Below are positions 53,503 through 64,000 of a stretch of DNA of 64,000 nt, one piece after another. The position numbers and the translations under genes are program-made. The DNA is from Bromus sterilis. Its lineage: Eukaryota > Streptophyta > Magnoliopsida > Poales > Poaceae. The stretch covers positions 98,990,001 to 99,054,000 of the forward strand of contig OX465598.1 in the NCBI GenBank assembly GCA_950022295.1, read 5' to 3'. The notes below the pieces were generated by a model. That model did no database searches. It had not been told where the DNA came from and saw nothing but the letters and a program-made list of their open reading frames with translations. Every line of letters starts with the position of its first letter. Positions within the stretch are counted from its first letter, which is position 1.

Positions 53503-55342
53503 TGTAACACCCTCAGAATCAGTAACAGTAATCACTACAGTGATTCCACTGTTAGTGATCATTACTGTTGATGATCAAGCCATGATCACCTTTGGTCATA
53601 GCTCTGTCAATTTCCAACCCGGATAAAATTTTCAAATTGGGTAAACTATAAAACTTTCCTCCAAGAATTGTGGATGCATGTCAATCCACTTGATCATTGT
53701 TCAACCCAATCAAACTTAGTCATTTGCAGAATCCCAGGTCAGTGTAAATTATAAAAACCAATAATGGTGAGTGATTAAATTTCCTTGTAATATTAATATC
53801 AAAGCAATGTGGGATTTTGAAGTAAACCCTAGGTGTTGCAAGAACTTTCATTATTTAATAGCAACTAATCTTGGGTCATGTTAAAAATAGCAATGGATAT
53901 TCTACTAAAGTGTTTTAGTAATATTAAGGAATAAAAACTATTGCTTGGGGATTATTAAATTGTCATGGTAATTAAAATAAACAAGTGGATATAATAATTG
54001 AACTAAAAATTATGCAATCATTTTTATTAAAAGCCTAATAATCAGTAGGTGTTACTAAAAATAAAATAGGAGTTTATAAAATGTTTTACTAGTTTAAATC
54101 AAACCAAAACAGTGTCAAATAAGTGGCTTTTAATCCCATTTAAATAAAACAAAAATTCTAATGATTTTATACTTGAGCCAAACTTTTTGTGGCCTCTCTA
54201 TAATGTTTACCACAAATAATAAAAATGTTTTCACAGATAACAAAATTCACATGGCACTTAAATAAAATGTAAATAGAAAAGAATAAATAAAGAATAAAAA
54301 AACTGAACCCCGCCACTGGGCGAGGCCCACTCCCCTTTCCCCCAGCCTGGCCCACCCCGGGCCCAACCTTCCCCTCCCCTGTTCCTCCCCTGTTCCCCTC
54401 TCCCCACCACGTCGACGGCACAGTGCCGCCATGGGCAGCTCACCGAGCCGCCCCCACCCTCACCTGCCCCGCCCTACCTGCCCCCTGGGGATAAGCTCGC
54501 CCCCTCTCTGTCCCATGGCCACCCCATGCCCACTCAACCCCCCCTCGCCTCCCTCTCCTCACCCCGCCCGAGCTCACCCGAGCTCCGCCGTGGGCGCCGC
54601 CGCGCATGCACGTGGCCAACGGCCCCCTCTGTCCGCTGCAACGTGTCTGGTGTGCCCACCGTCGACGTCTACGCCAAGTCGTGCTGCCAATCGAGGTCGG
54701 GACGGGCCGCAGGCCACAAATCGCACGCGTCTTCAACCTCCAGCCGCCGCGTCTCACCGTGGAATTCGTCGTCGCCGCCGCACCTCCGGCCACCACGAGC
54801 CCTCCCCGAGCTTCTCTGTGAGATGCTCCACCGATTCCCTCTCTCCCCTCCTCTTATACATCGTCCTAGCCCCCCCAACCGCGCTCGACCGCTGCCGTGG
54901 CCGCCATGACTGCGGTTGCGCGCTCGCCGTGCCATTAGTCGTGCCCAGCGCGCTCTAGCCACGCCTCTGGCCTGCGCGGTGTGCATGGCCACCCCTCGTG
55001 CGCCCTGGCCACGCCCACCCACCACAGCCTGCTCACATCTGCGCTCCTGTGGCCGCGCGCTGGCCACCGGAGCCGGCTTGGCCGCGTCGCCAGCTACCTC
55101 CTGCCCTAACCCCCCCTGCGAGCTCACGCCACCTTGCCCTCGTCGTGATGGCCTCCGCCGCCGCGGCCCCTCCCCGGCTGGCCGGCCATGCCCGCCGCCA
55201 TGGCCCACGCCGCCGGCGAGCACGCTCAATTTTGTCGGGGGCAAACCCCCCCCCCCCTTTAAACTCCCACTGACTAGTGGAACCCCCTGCAAAATAAACA
55301 CATTAGGGAAAAACCCACCGTGTTAATTAAAATGTGTGTATT

Positions 55343-55601
55343 ACATGTGGGCCAGCCCCTTTAAAATACCCCTGGAATTAATTAAATTGTTACTTATAAC
55401 AGGTTACAATGACATGTGGCCCCCACTATTGTTAATTAAATGAAAGAACTGTTTAAATCTCCTAAGTCACTTACATGTGGGACCCCCACTGGATAATTAT
55501 ATTTAATAAAATGAATTTCTAACATTTGAGGCTGACATGTGGGCCCTCTGATATTTTAGATTAAATAAAAGGAATTACTAAAATGTGAGGCTGACATGTG
55601 G
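55343..55601 (+). repeat. Degenerate ~60-bp periodic array with ACATGTGG
   Basis: ACATGTGG at 55343, 55412, 55473, 55535 and 55594, each followed by G/C-rich GGCCC- or GACCC-type sequence and separated by AT-rich TTAATTAAAT-like spacers. Kept in the second LTR from about 61812. Confidence 0.7.
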
Positions 55602-56119
55602 AGCCCACCTGTCGGCACTATTGTGGATAAGGTTTTGGATAATGTTGGTTTATTAATAAAAGAAATTCAGAAAATTGATTTAAATGATTTAAATATTAGA
55701 AATTCAATATCTTTTAAACCGTAACTCCGATGAAAATAATTTGTATATCAAAATTGATCAGAAAAATATAAAGAATACGGACACGCTATCCGTATGTCTA
55801 CCACCCCCCTCTAACGTACCTAACATCGACATTCCCCCCCCCCCTTCGGGTCGTCTGTCGATAATTCCCGGTGCCGGTAAAAACCTGCCGGATGAATTTA
55901 TTTCGAACACGAAAGTTGTTCGGAATAGATCAACTAACCTGGATACACCACCCACACATGTGTCGGATGCCCACGACACCTCCGGCTTGATCCTTCCCCC
56001 TCCGGTCACCCTGTCCGGTAATCATTCGGAGCCGGTAGTTCATCCTCAGATGAATTTCCGTTCCGAGCAATGTGCATTGCACTGCGTTAGAATACCGTTA
56101 ACATTTCATCTGTCATGTC

Positions 56120-56326
56120 ATGCATATGTTTGTATATTATTGCTGTGTATTTACTGTTTCTTCCCCCCCTTATTCTCCGGTAGACCCCGACGCTGCCGCC
56201 TACTACACCGTTGCTGAGTACGACTACTTCGTCGACGACCCTACCCCCTACCGTCGAGCTTCCAGGCAAGCAGAGACATTCTCTTCCCCAGATATCTCCT
56301 ATCTTTCCGTACATTTCTTGCACTAG
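56120..56326 (+). CDS. Small ORF in the LARD LTR (68 codons; possible exon)
   Basis: The C-terminal part reads YTVAEYDYFVDDPTPYRRAS and is open in both LTR copies (here and about 62590-62792), with only a few amino-acid changes. It is preceded by a pyrimidine tract ending CTCCGGTAG (about 56160-56182), a candidate splice acceptor. No known domain. It may be an exon of an LTR-encoded leader or chance. Confidence 0.3.
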   Translation: MHMFVYYCCVFTVSSPPYSPVDPDAAAYYTVAEYDYFVDDPTPYRRASRQAETFSSPDISYLSVHFLH

Positions 56327-57517
56327 GCATTGTTACTGCTGCTGCTACGATTGCAATCCTATTCAATTGCATAGCCTGTCATTGTAGCCCCTTGTTGTAC
56401 CTTCCTTTAATCCTATGCTGCATATTATTACTTATGCATTATTCAGTAGTGAGCCCTGCGCATTGTTAGCTAGGATTAGATAGAGGGCCGTGATCACTTT
56501 GGGAGTGATCGCGGGAACGATATATTACAACTGCAACAGGTACGGATCAATGCAGACACCCTAGGGAACCTACAACGGCGAGACTCTGCCGAGTCGCTTC
56601 GAGTTTGACTTACGAGTGGAATGGACTCGTATTTCACTCTCGTCGGCTTAGTAGCGTAGCATCACCGGGGTGATACGAGGTTTACCTCTTTAGTTCATTC
56701 CGCTGATGTCTCAGTCGAGCCAGCTCAAGTGTACCATCGAGGGTGATTCCTCCTGGTTTCACTTAATGGTAGGGACTCGAACCAACTGGTGTCCTTAAAG
56801 GTAAGAAGTCGGGCGACCCAACGGTGCCCGCGAGAGGTATTGCGACGGGACGACAGGGAGGGTACGACCAGTGTACCGGTGTGCTTGGCCCCTGATCGTT
56901 GGCCGCGAGAGTTACCAAAACCACGAAAGTCGAGCTCCTCCAGGAGCACACGCGAGACAAGGTAAGGAGACGGTTCACCTTGTTGGTAACCGCAGTGACT
57001 TGGTGGGACGACGGGGCAGGCACCGATGTACTGGTGGTCCTGGCTGCTGTCGTTGTCCGCGGGTCAGTTAAGTCGAGGCAACGATAACGGTTGTCACGCA
57101 GGTTAATTAAAATGCTAAATGGTTAAGTGAATGTCTTGAGTTGGCTATATGCCATGTACGCACTACCTACCCGTGGGAATTACGAGTTATGGGCTCCTCT
57201 GCTTCGTAGTGTCGTCCGAGGACTCTTCAGACGTCAGCAGTACCGCGGCCTGCGCCGGGAAGTGGTGTTGTCTTATTTGCTCGCGCGGTGGTGTCTTATT
57301 TGGATTTGCTTCAACTTCACCGGCCAGCCACGCACCATGCAGGAGTACGTTCGGGTTGGGGTCCAAGGCCCGTCGTACTTAGGATTTAGACTGGCGGATG
57401 GCCTCTCTGTTGAGTTTGAAAGATGGGCTATGAAGTGTCGGATAGCCTCGGTGGAGCGTTCCCTAACAAGGTTCCCGCCACACTGGAGATCCGTGCGTGT
57501 AGCGTAACACAAGTGCA

Positions 57518-57549
57518 CCCCTGCAGGGAAGATTAATCTATTCGAATAG
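57518..57549 (+). promoter_or_regulatory. Paired palindromes in the LARD LTR
   Basis: CCCTGCAGGG (57518-57527) and CTATTCGAATAG (57538-57549), 10 nt apart, same order in element sense as in both chromoviruses. The 3' LTR copy begins at the very end of the window. Confidence 0.65.
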
Positions 57550-58397
57550 TCGTGTCCACGGTAACAGGACGCTTTATGCTGAAGCTGGATCTTACCACTA
57601 GAAACTATTATTATTAAACTGTATGGTTCCGGGTTTCCTCCCTCGCGGGGATGTCGAGGAGGTGAACTCGGAGGCATTGTTAATTATTACAACTTATTAT
57701 TATACAATGCTGCAGCAACTTCTGCTGCATTATTACTTTATGCTTTATATAAACTGTTGGCTGATCCTTACCTCTTGCTGCAAGACATCGTCGGAAGATG
57801 CTAGTCTTCGTTAGGCCTAGCTTCTTACCCTTGCTCTGGATTTATGTATTTCAGTCCACTATATACAGCCTCTTATTTCCGTTGATACAATGCATAATGC
57901 TTAGTAGCGGACGTAAGACTCGCGGGTATACTAGATACTCACCTGCTTTATTTTCCCCCTTTATTGTTTTTCCTGATCGGCCGCTGCAGTCGACGTTGTA
58001 TCCTTGAAGTCCAGGAGCAGGAGATCCCCGATGCCGACCACCGCAACATGAAGATCCCTGATGCCTTCTACGACGTCGAGTTCCCCTTTGACCAGGAGTA
58101 GTTTGGAGGTTCCCAGGCAGGAGGCCTCGCCTTTTCGATCTGTTGTTTTTGTGCTAGCCTTCTTAAGGCAGATCATGTGTACTTTGTGTCTGTACTCAGA
58201 TACTTTTGCTTCCGCTGATTTTTGTGCTCTTGAGCTGTTGTATTCGAGCCCTCGTGGCCCCTGGCTTGTATTAAACTGCTTGTATTATTTTATTTGTAGA
58301 GTTGTGTTGTGATATCTCACCGTGAGTCCCTGATCTCGATCGTGTACCTTGCGTGTATGATTACTATACACGGCTTGATTTTGGGGGCGTCACAAGT

Positions 58398-58409
58398 TGG
58401 TATCAGAGC
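58398..58409 (+). other. Primer-binding site (initiator tRNA-Met), LARD
   Basis: TGGTATCAGAGC, 3 nt after the LTR end. Confidence 0.95.
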
Positions 58410-59967
58410 CGACTGCCTGTAGGAATCCACCCCACCACTACTTGGTCGAAGTCGAGTCTAGTATTTGCAAAACTATTTTGCTAACTTAATGTTTGGCTTA
58501 CGGGCCCACATCGATGTCACTACGTGTGGTATCAATGGTATTAGGATCTTTTTCCGTACCTATGCTCTGGGACTCTGCTCTCTTATCCTTGCTGGTAAGG
58601 TTTTATTAACGCTGACTTTAGGTTCTCGTACCTCCTTCCTTCCGGAGAGCACTGCCTTCCCGATGATCGCCTGATTCACCTGAAGATCCCCACGATTACT
58701 CTCTGATAAATTCCCGAGAACCTACTTGTTCATCTCCTTTTCAATCCCCTGCCACCGATAAGTCCGTATGGATGATTGCATCCACCTCCCGATCTGGAAA
58801 TCACAATTTCCTTGTACTTAAGCATCGAATTATTCTGATGCTTCTATCACCCGATGCCTTTGCATTCTTTCTCCTTCTGGTTGAGTGCCGATACTCACAC
58901 CAGGTTCTTTGCGAACCACCTGACCTTTCGTGGATTATTATCCGAATAATCTTACATGGCTTCTTCCATGTGTCAATTGGATGCATCATTTGTAATACCA
59001 TCCTTGTCATTCGATGATTTGTGTTATCATCGACAACCTCCCTTGACTCCTTGCCAATACAACTTGGTCGTGTACATCGTGCTCCGCTTTCCCTTGGGAA
59101 AGATATACACGTGATACTTGTGTATCATCACTTTTCCCATCCATCGGTCTTCTGATCAGACAATGACATTTACCTTTCCGTTGGTCTGTTTGATCAGACA
59201 ACCATGTTTTACCTTTCATTGGTCTGTTTAATCTTTCTTGTAATATATCTTATCTGAGCAGTGATAATTCGTTGCTGATGTAAACACTTCGGTGTATCAC
59301 TTTTCCGTACAACCTGTTACTATTGTTGATGACTTTTCGGTGACCACCGATGGACGAGAACTTTGCCAATTGGTCTGCCTCGTCTTAACGAGCAGGAAAA
59401 TGGTTCTCTTCGTCCCTCGCCCTTGGCATTGATGTTGTTTCCGACATACTTTACAAGTTGATCTCCGTCATACCCTTCCAACTTGATCACATTGAATGTC
59501 ACCACCCTGGTTCAATGGGGCCCATGACCCACAGTTCCACAGGACCGAAACCTGACTCTTGTCATCGACCTTGTGATATTCCGTCCGATATCAGACTCAA
59601 TGATTGTGTCTGATGATCGGGGCCCCTTTCCCATCTTCCGTCAACGGCATCGAATACGTGCCTATCCGCTTAAAACTTCTCACGATGTACCTCCCTGAGA
59701 TTAAACTCGGAAGGACTTTGTACCCCATAACCTTGAGCAACCCCATTTGATTAAATCTTGTATCGATCCTACCCCCTTAAGCGTTACCTCTTACCCTGTT
59801 CGTAAGTGCGATGAAGCCCCCAACGAAAGGATGAAAACTCATCGAGATGCACCGATGCAAAGAGATGAAGACCTCAACATGCAGGATTGATTTCTTCGAG
59901 TAGGACAACAGGAACCAGAAGATTTGTTAGAAGGAGAAACCAAAACTCTACCCCTTACACTACTTTT
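58410..59967 (+). other. Non-coding interior of the LARD
   Basis: No gag or pol homology in any frame; longest frames are under 85 codons. Contains an imperfect direct repeat around GGTCTG-TT-GATCAGACAA (59141-59240). Confidence 0.85.
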
Positions 59968-59986
59968 AATTCTCGGGACGAGAATT
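59968..59986 (+). other. Inverted repeat near the polypurine tract (LARD)
   Basis: AATTCTCG-GGA-CGAGAATT, 8-nt arms and a 3-nt loop, 4 nt before the polypurine tract. Same design as 1103-1121 and 29638-29657, with two base pairs changed on both arms. Confidence 0.75.
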
Positions 59987-59990
59987 CTTT

Positions 59991-60005
59991 GTAGTGGTGG
60001 AGATT
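59991..60005 (+). other. Polypurine tract of the LARD
   Basis: GTAGTGGTGGAGATT, directly before the 3' LTR. Confidence 0.8.
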
Positions 60006-63000
60006 TGTAACACCCTCAGAATCAGTAACAGTAATCACTACAGTGATTCCACTGTTAGTGATCATTACTTTTGATGATCAAGCCATGATCACCTTTGATC
60101 ATAGCTCTGTCAATTTCCAACCCGGATAAAATTTTCAAATTGGGTAAACTATAAAACTTTCCTCCAAGAATTGTGGATGCATGTCAATCCACTTGATCAT
60201 TGTTCAACCCAATCAAACTTAGTCATTTGCAGAATCCCAGGTCAGTGTAAATTATAAAAACCAATGATGGTGAGTGATTAAATTTCCTTGTAATATTAAT
60301 ATCAAAGCAATGTGGGATTTTGAAGTAAACCCTAGGTGTTGCAAGAACTTTCATTATTTAATAGCAAATAATCTTGGGTCATGTTAAAAATAGCAATGGA
60401 TATTCTACTAAAGTGTTTTAGTAATATTAAGGAATAAAAACTATTGCTTGGGGATTATTAAATTGTCATGGTAATTAAAATAAACAAGTGTATATAATAA
60501 TTGAACTAAAAATTATGCAATCATTTTTATTAAAAGCCTAATAATCAGTAGGTCTTACTAAAAATAAAATAGGAGTTTATAAAATGTTTTACTAGTTTAA
60601 ATCAAACCAAAACAGTGTCAAATCAGTGGCTTTTAATCCCATTTAAATAAAACAAAAATTCTAATGATTTAATACTTGAGCCAAACTTTTTGTGGCCTCT
60701 CTATAATTTTTACCACAAATAATAAAAATGTTTTCACAGATAACAAAATTCACATGGCACTTAAATAAAATGTAAATAGAAAAGAATAAATAAAGAATAA
60801 AAAACCTGAACCCCGCCACTGGGCGAGGCCCACTCCCCTTTCCCCCAGCCTGGCCCACCCCGGGCCCAACCTTCCCCCTCCCCTGTTCCTCCCCTGTTCC
60901 CCTCTCCCCACCACGTCGACGGCACAGTGCCGCCATGGGCAGCTCGCCGAGCCGCCCCCACCCTCACCTGCCCCGCCCTACCTGCCCCCTGGGGGGATAA
61001 GCTCGCCCCCTCTCTGTCCCATGGCCACCCCATGCCCACTCAACACCCCCCCTCGCCTCCCTCTCCTCACCCCGCCCGAGCTCACCCGAGCTCCGCCGTG
61101 GGCGCCGCCGTGCATGCACGTGGCCAACGGCCCCCTCTGTCCGCCACAACGTGTCTGGTGTGCCCACCGTCGACGTCTACGCCAAGTCGTGCTTCCAATC
61201 GAGGTCGGGACGGGCCGCAGGCCACAAATCGCACGCGTCTTCAACCTCCAGCCGTCGCGTCTCACCGTGGAATTCGTCGTCGCCGCCGGACCTCCGGCCA
61301 CCACAAGCCCTCCCCGAGCTTCTCTGTGAGCTGCTCCACCGATTCCCTCTCTCCCCTCCTCTTATACATTGTCGTAGCCCCCCCAACCGCGCTCGACCGC
61401 TGCCGTGGCCGCCATGACTGCGGTTGCGCGCTCGCCGTGCCATTAGCCGTGCCCAGCGCGCTCTGGCCACGCCTCTGGCCTGCGCGGTGTGCGTGGCCAC
61501 CCCTCGTGCGCGCTGGCCACGCCCACCCACCACAGCCTGCTCACATCTGCGCTCCTGTGGCCGCGCACTGGCCACCGGAGCCGGCTTGGCCACGTCGCCA
61601 GCTACCTCCTGCCCTAACCCCCCCTGCGACCTCACGCCACCTTGCCCTCGTCGTGATGGCCTCCGCCGCCGTGGCCCACGCCGCCGGCGAGCACGCTCAG
61701 TTCGGTCGGGGGCAAACCCCCCCCCCTTAAACTCCCACTGACTAGTGGACCCCCCCTGCAAAATAAACACATTAGGGAAAAACCCAACGTGTTAATTAAA
61801 ATGTGTGTATTACATGTGGGCCAGCCCCTTTAAAATACCCCTGGAATTAATTAAATTGTTAATTATAACAGGTTACAATGACATGTGTCCCCCACTGTTG
61901 TTAATTAAATTAAAGAACTGTTTAAATCTCCTAAGTCACTTACATGTGGGACCCCCACTGGATAATTATATTTAATAAAATGAATTTCTAACATTTGAGG
62001 CTGACATGTGGGCCCTCTGATATTTTAGATTAAATAAAAGGAATTACTAAAATGTGAGGCTGACATGTGGAGCCCACCTGTCAGCACTGTTGTGGATAAG
62101 GTTTTGGATAATATTGGTTTATTAATAAAAGAATTCAGAAAATTGATTTAAATGATTTAAATATTAGAAATTCAATATCTTTTAAACCGTAACTCCGATG
62201 AAAATAATTTGTATATCAAAATTGATCAGAAAAATATAACAAATACGGATACGCTATCCGTATGTCTACCACCCCCCTCTAACGTACCGAACATTGACGT
62301 CCCCCCCCCCCCTTCGGGCCGTCTGTCGATAATTCCCGGTGCCGGTAAAAACCTGCCGGATGAATTTATTTCGAACACGAAAGTTGTTCGGAATAGATCA
62401 ACTAACCTGGATACACCACCCACACATGTGTCGGATGCCCACGACACCTCCGGCTTGATCCTTCCCCCTCCGGTCACCTTGTCCGGTAATCATTCGGAGT
62501 CGGTAGTTCATCCTAGATGAATTTCCGTTCCGAGCAATGTGCATTGCACTGCGTTAGAATACCGTTAACATTTCATCTGTCATGTCATGCATATGTTTGT
62601 ATATTATTGCTGTGTATTTACTGTTTCTTCCCCCCTTATTCTCCGGTAGACCCCGACACTGCCGCCTACTACACCGTTGCTGAGTACGACTACTTCGTCG
62701 ACGACCCTACCCCCTACCGTCGAGCTTCCAGGCAAGCAGAGCCATTCTCTTCCCCAGATATCGCCTATCTTTCCGTACATTTCTTGCACTAGGCATTGCT
62801 ACTGCTGCTGCTACGATTACAATCCTATTCAATTGCATAGCCTGTCATTGTAGCCCCTTGTTGTACCTTCCTTTAATCCTATGCTGCCTATTATTACTTA
62901 TGCATTATTCAGCAGTGAGCCCTGCGCATTGTTAGCTAGGATTAGATAGAGGGTCGTGATCACTTTGGGAGTGATCGCGGGAACGATATATTACAACTGC

Positions 63001-64000
63001 AACAGGTACGGATCAATGCAGACATCCTAGGGAACCTACAACGGCGAGACTCTGCCGAGTCGCTTCGAGTTTGACTTACGAGTGGAATGGACTCGTATTT
63101 CACTCTCGTCGGCTTAGTAGCGTAGCATCACCGGGATGATACGAGGTTTACCTCTTTAGTTCATTCCGCTGATGTCTCAGTCGAGCCAGCTCAAGTGTAC
63201 CATCGAGGGTGATTCCTCCTGCTTTCACTTAATGGTAGGGACTCGAACCAACTGGTGTCCTTAAAGGTAAGAAGTCGGGCGACCCAACGGTGCCCGCGAG
63301 AGGTATTGCGACGGGACGACAGGGAGGGTACGACCAGTGTACCGGTGTGCTTGGCCCCTGATTGTTGGCCTCGAGAGTTACCAAAACCACGAAAGTCGAG
63401 CTCCTCCAGGAGCACACGCGAGACAAGGTAAGGAGACGGTTCACCTTGTTGGTAACCGCAGTGACTTGGTGGGACGACGGGGCAGGCACCGATGTACTGG
63501 TGGTCCTGGCTGCTGTCGTTGTCCGCGGGTCAGTTAAGTCGAGGCAACGATAACGGTTGTCACGCAGGTTAATTAAAATGCTAAATGGTTCAGTGAATGT
63601 CTTGAGTTGGCTATATGCCATGTACGCACTACCTACCCGTGGGAATTACGAGTTATGGGCTCCTCTGCTTCGTAGTGTCGTCCGAGGACTCTTCAGACGT
63701 CAGCAGTACCGCGGCCTGCGCCGGGAAGTGGTGTTGTCTTATTTGCTCGCGCGGTGGTGTCTTATTTCGATTTGCTTCAACTTCACCGGCCAGCCACGCA
63801 CCGTGCAGGAGTACGTTCGGGTTGGGGTCCAAGGCCCGTCGTACTTAGGATTTAGACCGGCGGATGGCCTCTTTGTTGAGTTTGAAAGATGGGCTATGAA
63901 GTGTCGGATAGCCTCGGTGGAGCGTTCTCTAACATGGTTCCCGCCACCCTGGAGATCCGTGCGTGTAGCGTAACACAAGTGCACCCCTGCAGGGAAGATT
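60006..64000 (+). repeat. 3' LTR of the LARD (partial)
   Basis: Aligns with 53503-57530. It lacks a ~37-bp segment present at about 55164-55200 of the 5' LTR, at a GCCGCC microhomology. Cut by the window end just after the CCCTGCAGGG palindrome. Confidence 0.93.

Larger units (their letters stand above)
53503..58394 (+). repeat. 5' LTR of the LARD (4.89 kb)
   Basis: TGTAACACCC to GCGTCACA. It has a terminal hairpin (53521-53572), AT-rich sequence to 54290, a GC-rich block (54300-55260), five ACATGTGG motifs about 60 bp apart (55343-55601), a small conserved ORF (56120-56326) and the palindrome pair (57518-57549). No larger gene is credible. Confidence 0.92.
53503..64000 (+). mobile_element. 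LARD-like non-autonomous LTR retrotransposon, right end cut by the window
   Basis: Plus-strand element with a complete 4.89 kb 5' LTR (53503-58394), an initiator tRNA-Met primer site, a 1.6 kb interior without coding capacity, a polypurine tract and 3995 bp of the 3' LTR. The LTRs differ by about 1-1.5% by eye. Long LTRs and a non-coding interior define a LARD; replication proteins must come from another element. Motifs shared with chromoviruses point to that group as partner (inference). Confidence 0.9.

Noticed and set aside
54431..55326. Long Pro/Arg/Ala-rich frames in the LARD LTR (also 60927-61770)
   Set aside because: GC-rich LTR block open in several frames on both strands; amino-acid content follows base composition.

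Overview
The window is grass DNA, most likely Triticeae (wheat/barley) intergenic sequence. It is built almost entirely of LTR retrotransposons inserted into one another. I see no host gene, rRNA or tRNA. The large-genome grass assignment rests on the element types: long-LTR chromoviruses primed by initiator tRNA-Met, an Athila element primed by tRNA-Asp, a Sirevirus and a coding-poor LARD-like element. Family names are at lineage level, because no database search was possible.

Layout, left to right. 1-11141: chromovirus 1, minus strand, with a truncated 3' LTR (1-1084), decayed gag-pol, an intact extra ORF upstream of gag (5860-6639) and a 4.1 kb 5' LTR (7059-11141). It sits in the integrase C-terminal coding region of a plus-strand Tat-lineage Gypsy element. 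The Tat element resumes at 11142 with the end of pol, a 65-bp tandem array, an antisense B3-domain-like ORF with its own TATA box, and a long 3' UTR. 14191-41510: a minus-strand Sirevirus (Copia) in the Tat 3' UTR, flanked by GAACC target duplications; it carries gag, pol and a very large 3' ORF. Its gag is split by chromovirus 2 (25690-39307, minus, target duplication GTTTC), the best preserved element here. 41516-42560: remaining Tat 3' UTR and its 448-bp 3' LTR. 42561-49081: a minus-strand Athila element with gag, protease and a 3' ORF but no RT/IN; the Tat element is inserted in its 3' UTR. 49082-53502: a graveyard of a Tat LTR fragment, an Athila 3' LTR and a second Athila-type LTR with internal sequence on both sides. 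53503-64000: a plus-strand LARD-like element with 4.9 kb LTRs and only 1.6 kb of non-coding interior.

The nesting order is Athila > Tat > {chromovirus 1; Sirevirus > chromovirus 2}. LTR divergence judged by eye fits this: about 2% for chromovirus 2, about 5% for the Sirevirus, more for chromovirus 1.

The recurrent theme is accessory coding capacity. Each coding element carries an extra ORF beyond gag-pol: 5' of gag in both chromoviruses, 3' of pol in the Sirevirus and Athila, and antisense in Tat. Three of these have promoter-like sequence just upstream (a TATA box in Tat, a TATA box plus candidate leader intron in the Sirevirus, an LTR-like block in Athila). Two small inverted-repeat modules are shared by both chromoviruses and the LARD. 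They show compensatory base changes and link the LARD to chromoviruses.
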